From assembly GCA_019633425.1 (NCBI GenBank), contig WSUB01000225.1:1-56487 (forward strand): DNA of 56,487 bases, read 5' to 3'. Within the stretch, counting starts at the first letter, position 1. Each line of letters opens with the position of its first letter. The position numbers were made by a program, and so were the translations under genes. Below are positions 54,761 through 56,487 of this stretch, piece after piece. Source of the stretch: Tulasnella sp. 424 (Eukaryota; Basidiomycota; Agaricomycetes; Cantharellales; Tulasnellaceae). The notes under the pieces are model-generated. The model did no database searches, had not been told where the DNA came from, and saw only the letters and a list, made by a program, of their open reading frames with translations.

Positions 54761-56487
54761 TCATTTCGCCTCCGCTGGTTCGAGTTGCTGACGGGCTTTG
54801 GCGGCGCGATTTAATACGGCTGCAGCATCCCGAGTATTTCCGATTTCTTCAAAAATGGCAGCAGCTTGTTCATAAAGGCGGAGTGCATCTTGGTACTGAT
54901 CCCGGTCGCGATGGACGTCGGCAAGGTACGTCAGATCCCAGGCTCTTCCGTATCTGTCACCAATGTCGATACGAATTTGCAGGCCTTCGGATAAAAGCTG
55001 AACGGCGTGGCTGTAATGTTTTTGGAGTCGATGCACATCGGCGAGACCGCGCAGAGCGTCGGCTCTTCCATGTCTGTTGCCGATGTCGGTGCAGATTTGG
55101 ATGGCCTCGGAGTAGAGTGGAACGGCTTTGCTGTACTCGTTTTGAAGCCGATGCACTCTAGCAAGGCCACCCAAAGCGTCGGCTCTTCCATGTCGGTCGG
55201 CGAGTTCGGTAAAGTTTTGGACGGCTTCGGAGTAGAGCGAAGCGGCTTCGCTGTACTCGCCTTGAAGCCGATGCACCTCGGCAAGCCCCCACAGAGCATC
55301 GGCTCTTCTTTCCCTGTCGCTGGAGTCGGTACAGATTTGGATGAGTTCGGAGTAGAGTGGAACGGCCTCGCTGTACTCGGCTCGAAGCCGATGCACATCG
55401 GCGAGACTCCACAGAGCTTCGGATTTTCCTGCATTGTCAGCGGTCCTCGTGCAGATGCCCAGGGCTTCGGTATAATATTTCGACGCGATGATATAGTCAC
55501 CCTGAGCTTGATGCATGTTTCCCAGTTTCATAAGAAGCTCAGGAGAGCGGGCTTGGGATCCCGACGTGTTTGAGGGTCGCTGCGGATCGGGAGGAATCAT
55601 TGGCTGTACAGTGACAAGTCAAATTGTGTTCAAGTAACCCAAATACCAGGACCACTCGCCATCCAATACATTGACTTTCTACAAACCTCAGCTGTTGGCC
55701 GCTTGCTGGGATCGATATTCCAACACCCGATCATAAGCGAGTAGAGTGCCCGGATCAATGCTATGCGGACGTGATCACTGACGCCGGATGGGATATTTCC
55801 CTGAATGACGTGTATGACAACAACGGAGTCCTTTCGGACATTTTCGAATGGAATTGAATTTGTCATAACCTATTTCAGTGGTGATTGTAAGCCTCTGTTG
55901 AGAGAACCTTTCGAGTCTTGGTATACCTCGTAAAATATCCAGCCCAATGCCCAGATATCGCTCCATAGGCCGGGTTCCATGCCAGGTTCATCTTCCATGA
56001 GCAGCTCCGGAGCAGCCCAGCGAAGAGTAAATTGATTACCCTTCAGTGTCACGGTATTTGTGGCTTCACAGAATTCCGTCTCGAGCAACAGCACTGGCTG
56101 CACTCCCTTTTTACTTTTCTCGGGTTGCTCAGGAGGATCCTTTTTCACAAGATGACGTGCGGAGCCAAAGTCCGTGATGACTGCGCGACAATTCAAGTTT
56201 ACCACCACGTTAGCCTATGTAGTGTAGAGTTTAAGGCTGCCAAATGTCATATCGCAGTACTAGACATCCGGACCCACCGATTTGAGGTCGCCATGATAGA
56301 TCGGCGGATTCTGATTATGAAGATATTCCACTCCTCCCGCTACGTCGTCGATCTAGCATAGGGTGACTCAGAGAGTGACTCAACAGGTAATGTCCTGATC
56401 TTACCAGCCCTATTCGCTCCGGAACTTCCCAGTCCGCTGAGGCCACGAAGTCCTTTAAATTTCCGTGGGCGGCCCAGGGAAAGACCA
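54761..56487 (-). CDS. Kinase-TPR fusion protein, u9 (cut by window edge)
   Basis: Exons 4 (partial) to 8 are inside the window, and the 5' end lies beyond 56487. The last bases visible encode WLVFPWAAHG. Motifs: DDVAGGVEYLHNQNPPIYHG followed by DLKS, ITDFGSARHLVKKD, AAPELLMEDEPG, RPTAEVCRKSMYWM, then PMIPPDPQRPSNTSGSQARS and six TPRs. The intron 7 donor is GC (GCGAGT). All visible frames are open. TPR variation includes QNFTELADRHGRADALGGLA and LQKHYSHAVQLLSEG. Confidence 0.85.

Overview
This window looks like nuclear DNA of a basidiomycete fungus, probably an agaricomycete. The genes are split by many short introns of about 45-90 nt with fungal GT..AG signals and TACTAAC-like branch points. 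The protein families are eukaryotic: 20S proteasome beta-2, EMC8/9, a fungal-type haloacid dehalogenase, and a tyrosine-kinase-like (HGDLK) kinase fused to TPRs. I saw no bacterial operon, rRNA, tRNA or intact transposon. The species assignment is an inference.

The whole window is one tandem array of nine related units (u1-u9). A long unit has, in order: (A) a 3'-truncated proteasome beta-2 (PUP1/PSMB7-type) pseudogene on +, fused out of frame to (Bf) the 3' two-thirds of a haloacid dehalogenase (HAD) gene; (C) an EMC8/9-like gene on +; (B) a second HAD copy with its own start on +; and (D) a convergent kinase-TPR gene on -. D copies are at 4185-6568, 11192-13550, 16431-18836, 23395-25768, 30335-32709, 38068-40444, 42526-44898 and 54761-56487 (cut by the window edge). 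u3 and u7 are short units (A-Bf directly followed by D). In the other units the first D has been deleted to a stub of its first few codons plus promoter, which now lies in front of C. A further module X (purine-rich, with a short unidentified ORF in one copy) sits before the A copies of u3, u6 and u9, giving a higher-order repeat of about 16-19 kb. In u8 the HAD gene is cut and joined directly to X, and its kinase is gone.

The contrast in gene condition is the main result. All D copies keep open reading frames across eight exons joined by seven phase-0 introns and keep every kinase landmark (Gly-rich loop, AVKK, HGDLK, DFG, APE) and six near-identical 40-residue TPRs. One copy (u4) lost a splice acceptor and has a replacement AG exactly 9 nt downstream. 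The A, Bf, C and B copies carry frameshifts, stops and lost splice sites. The one full-length open HAD copy (u9) has its nucleophilic Asp changed to Asn. The simplest reading is that the array amplified and conserved a kinase-TPR receptor-like family, with housekeeping gene fragments carried along as decaying passengers. Kinase plus highly similar TPRs resembles the repeat-based recognition architectures of fungal NLR-like proteins, but no NB-ARC or NACHT domain is present and any immune or self-recognition role is inference.
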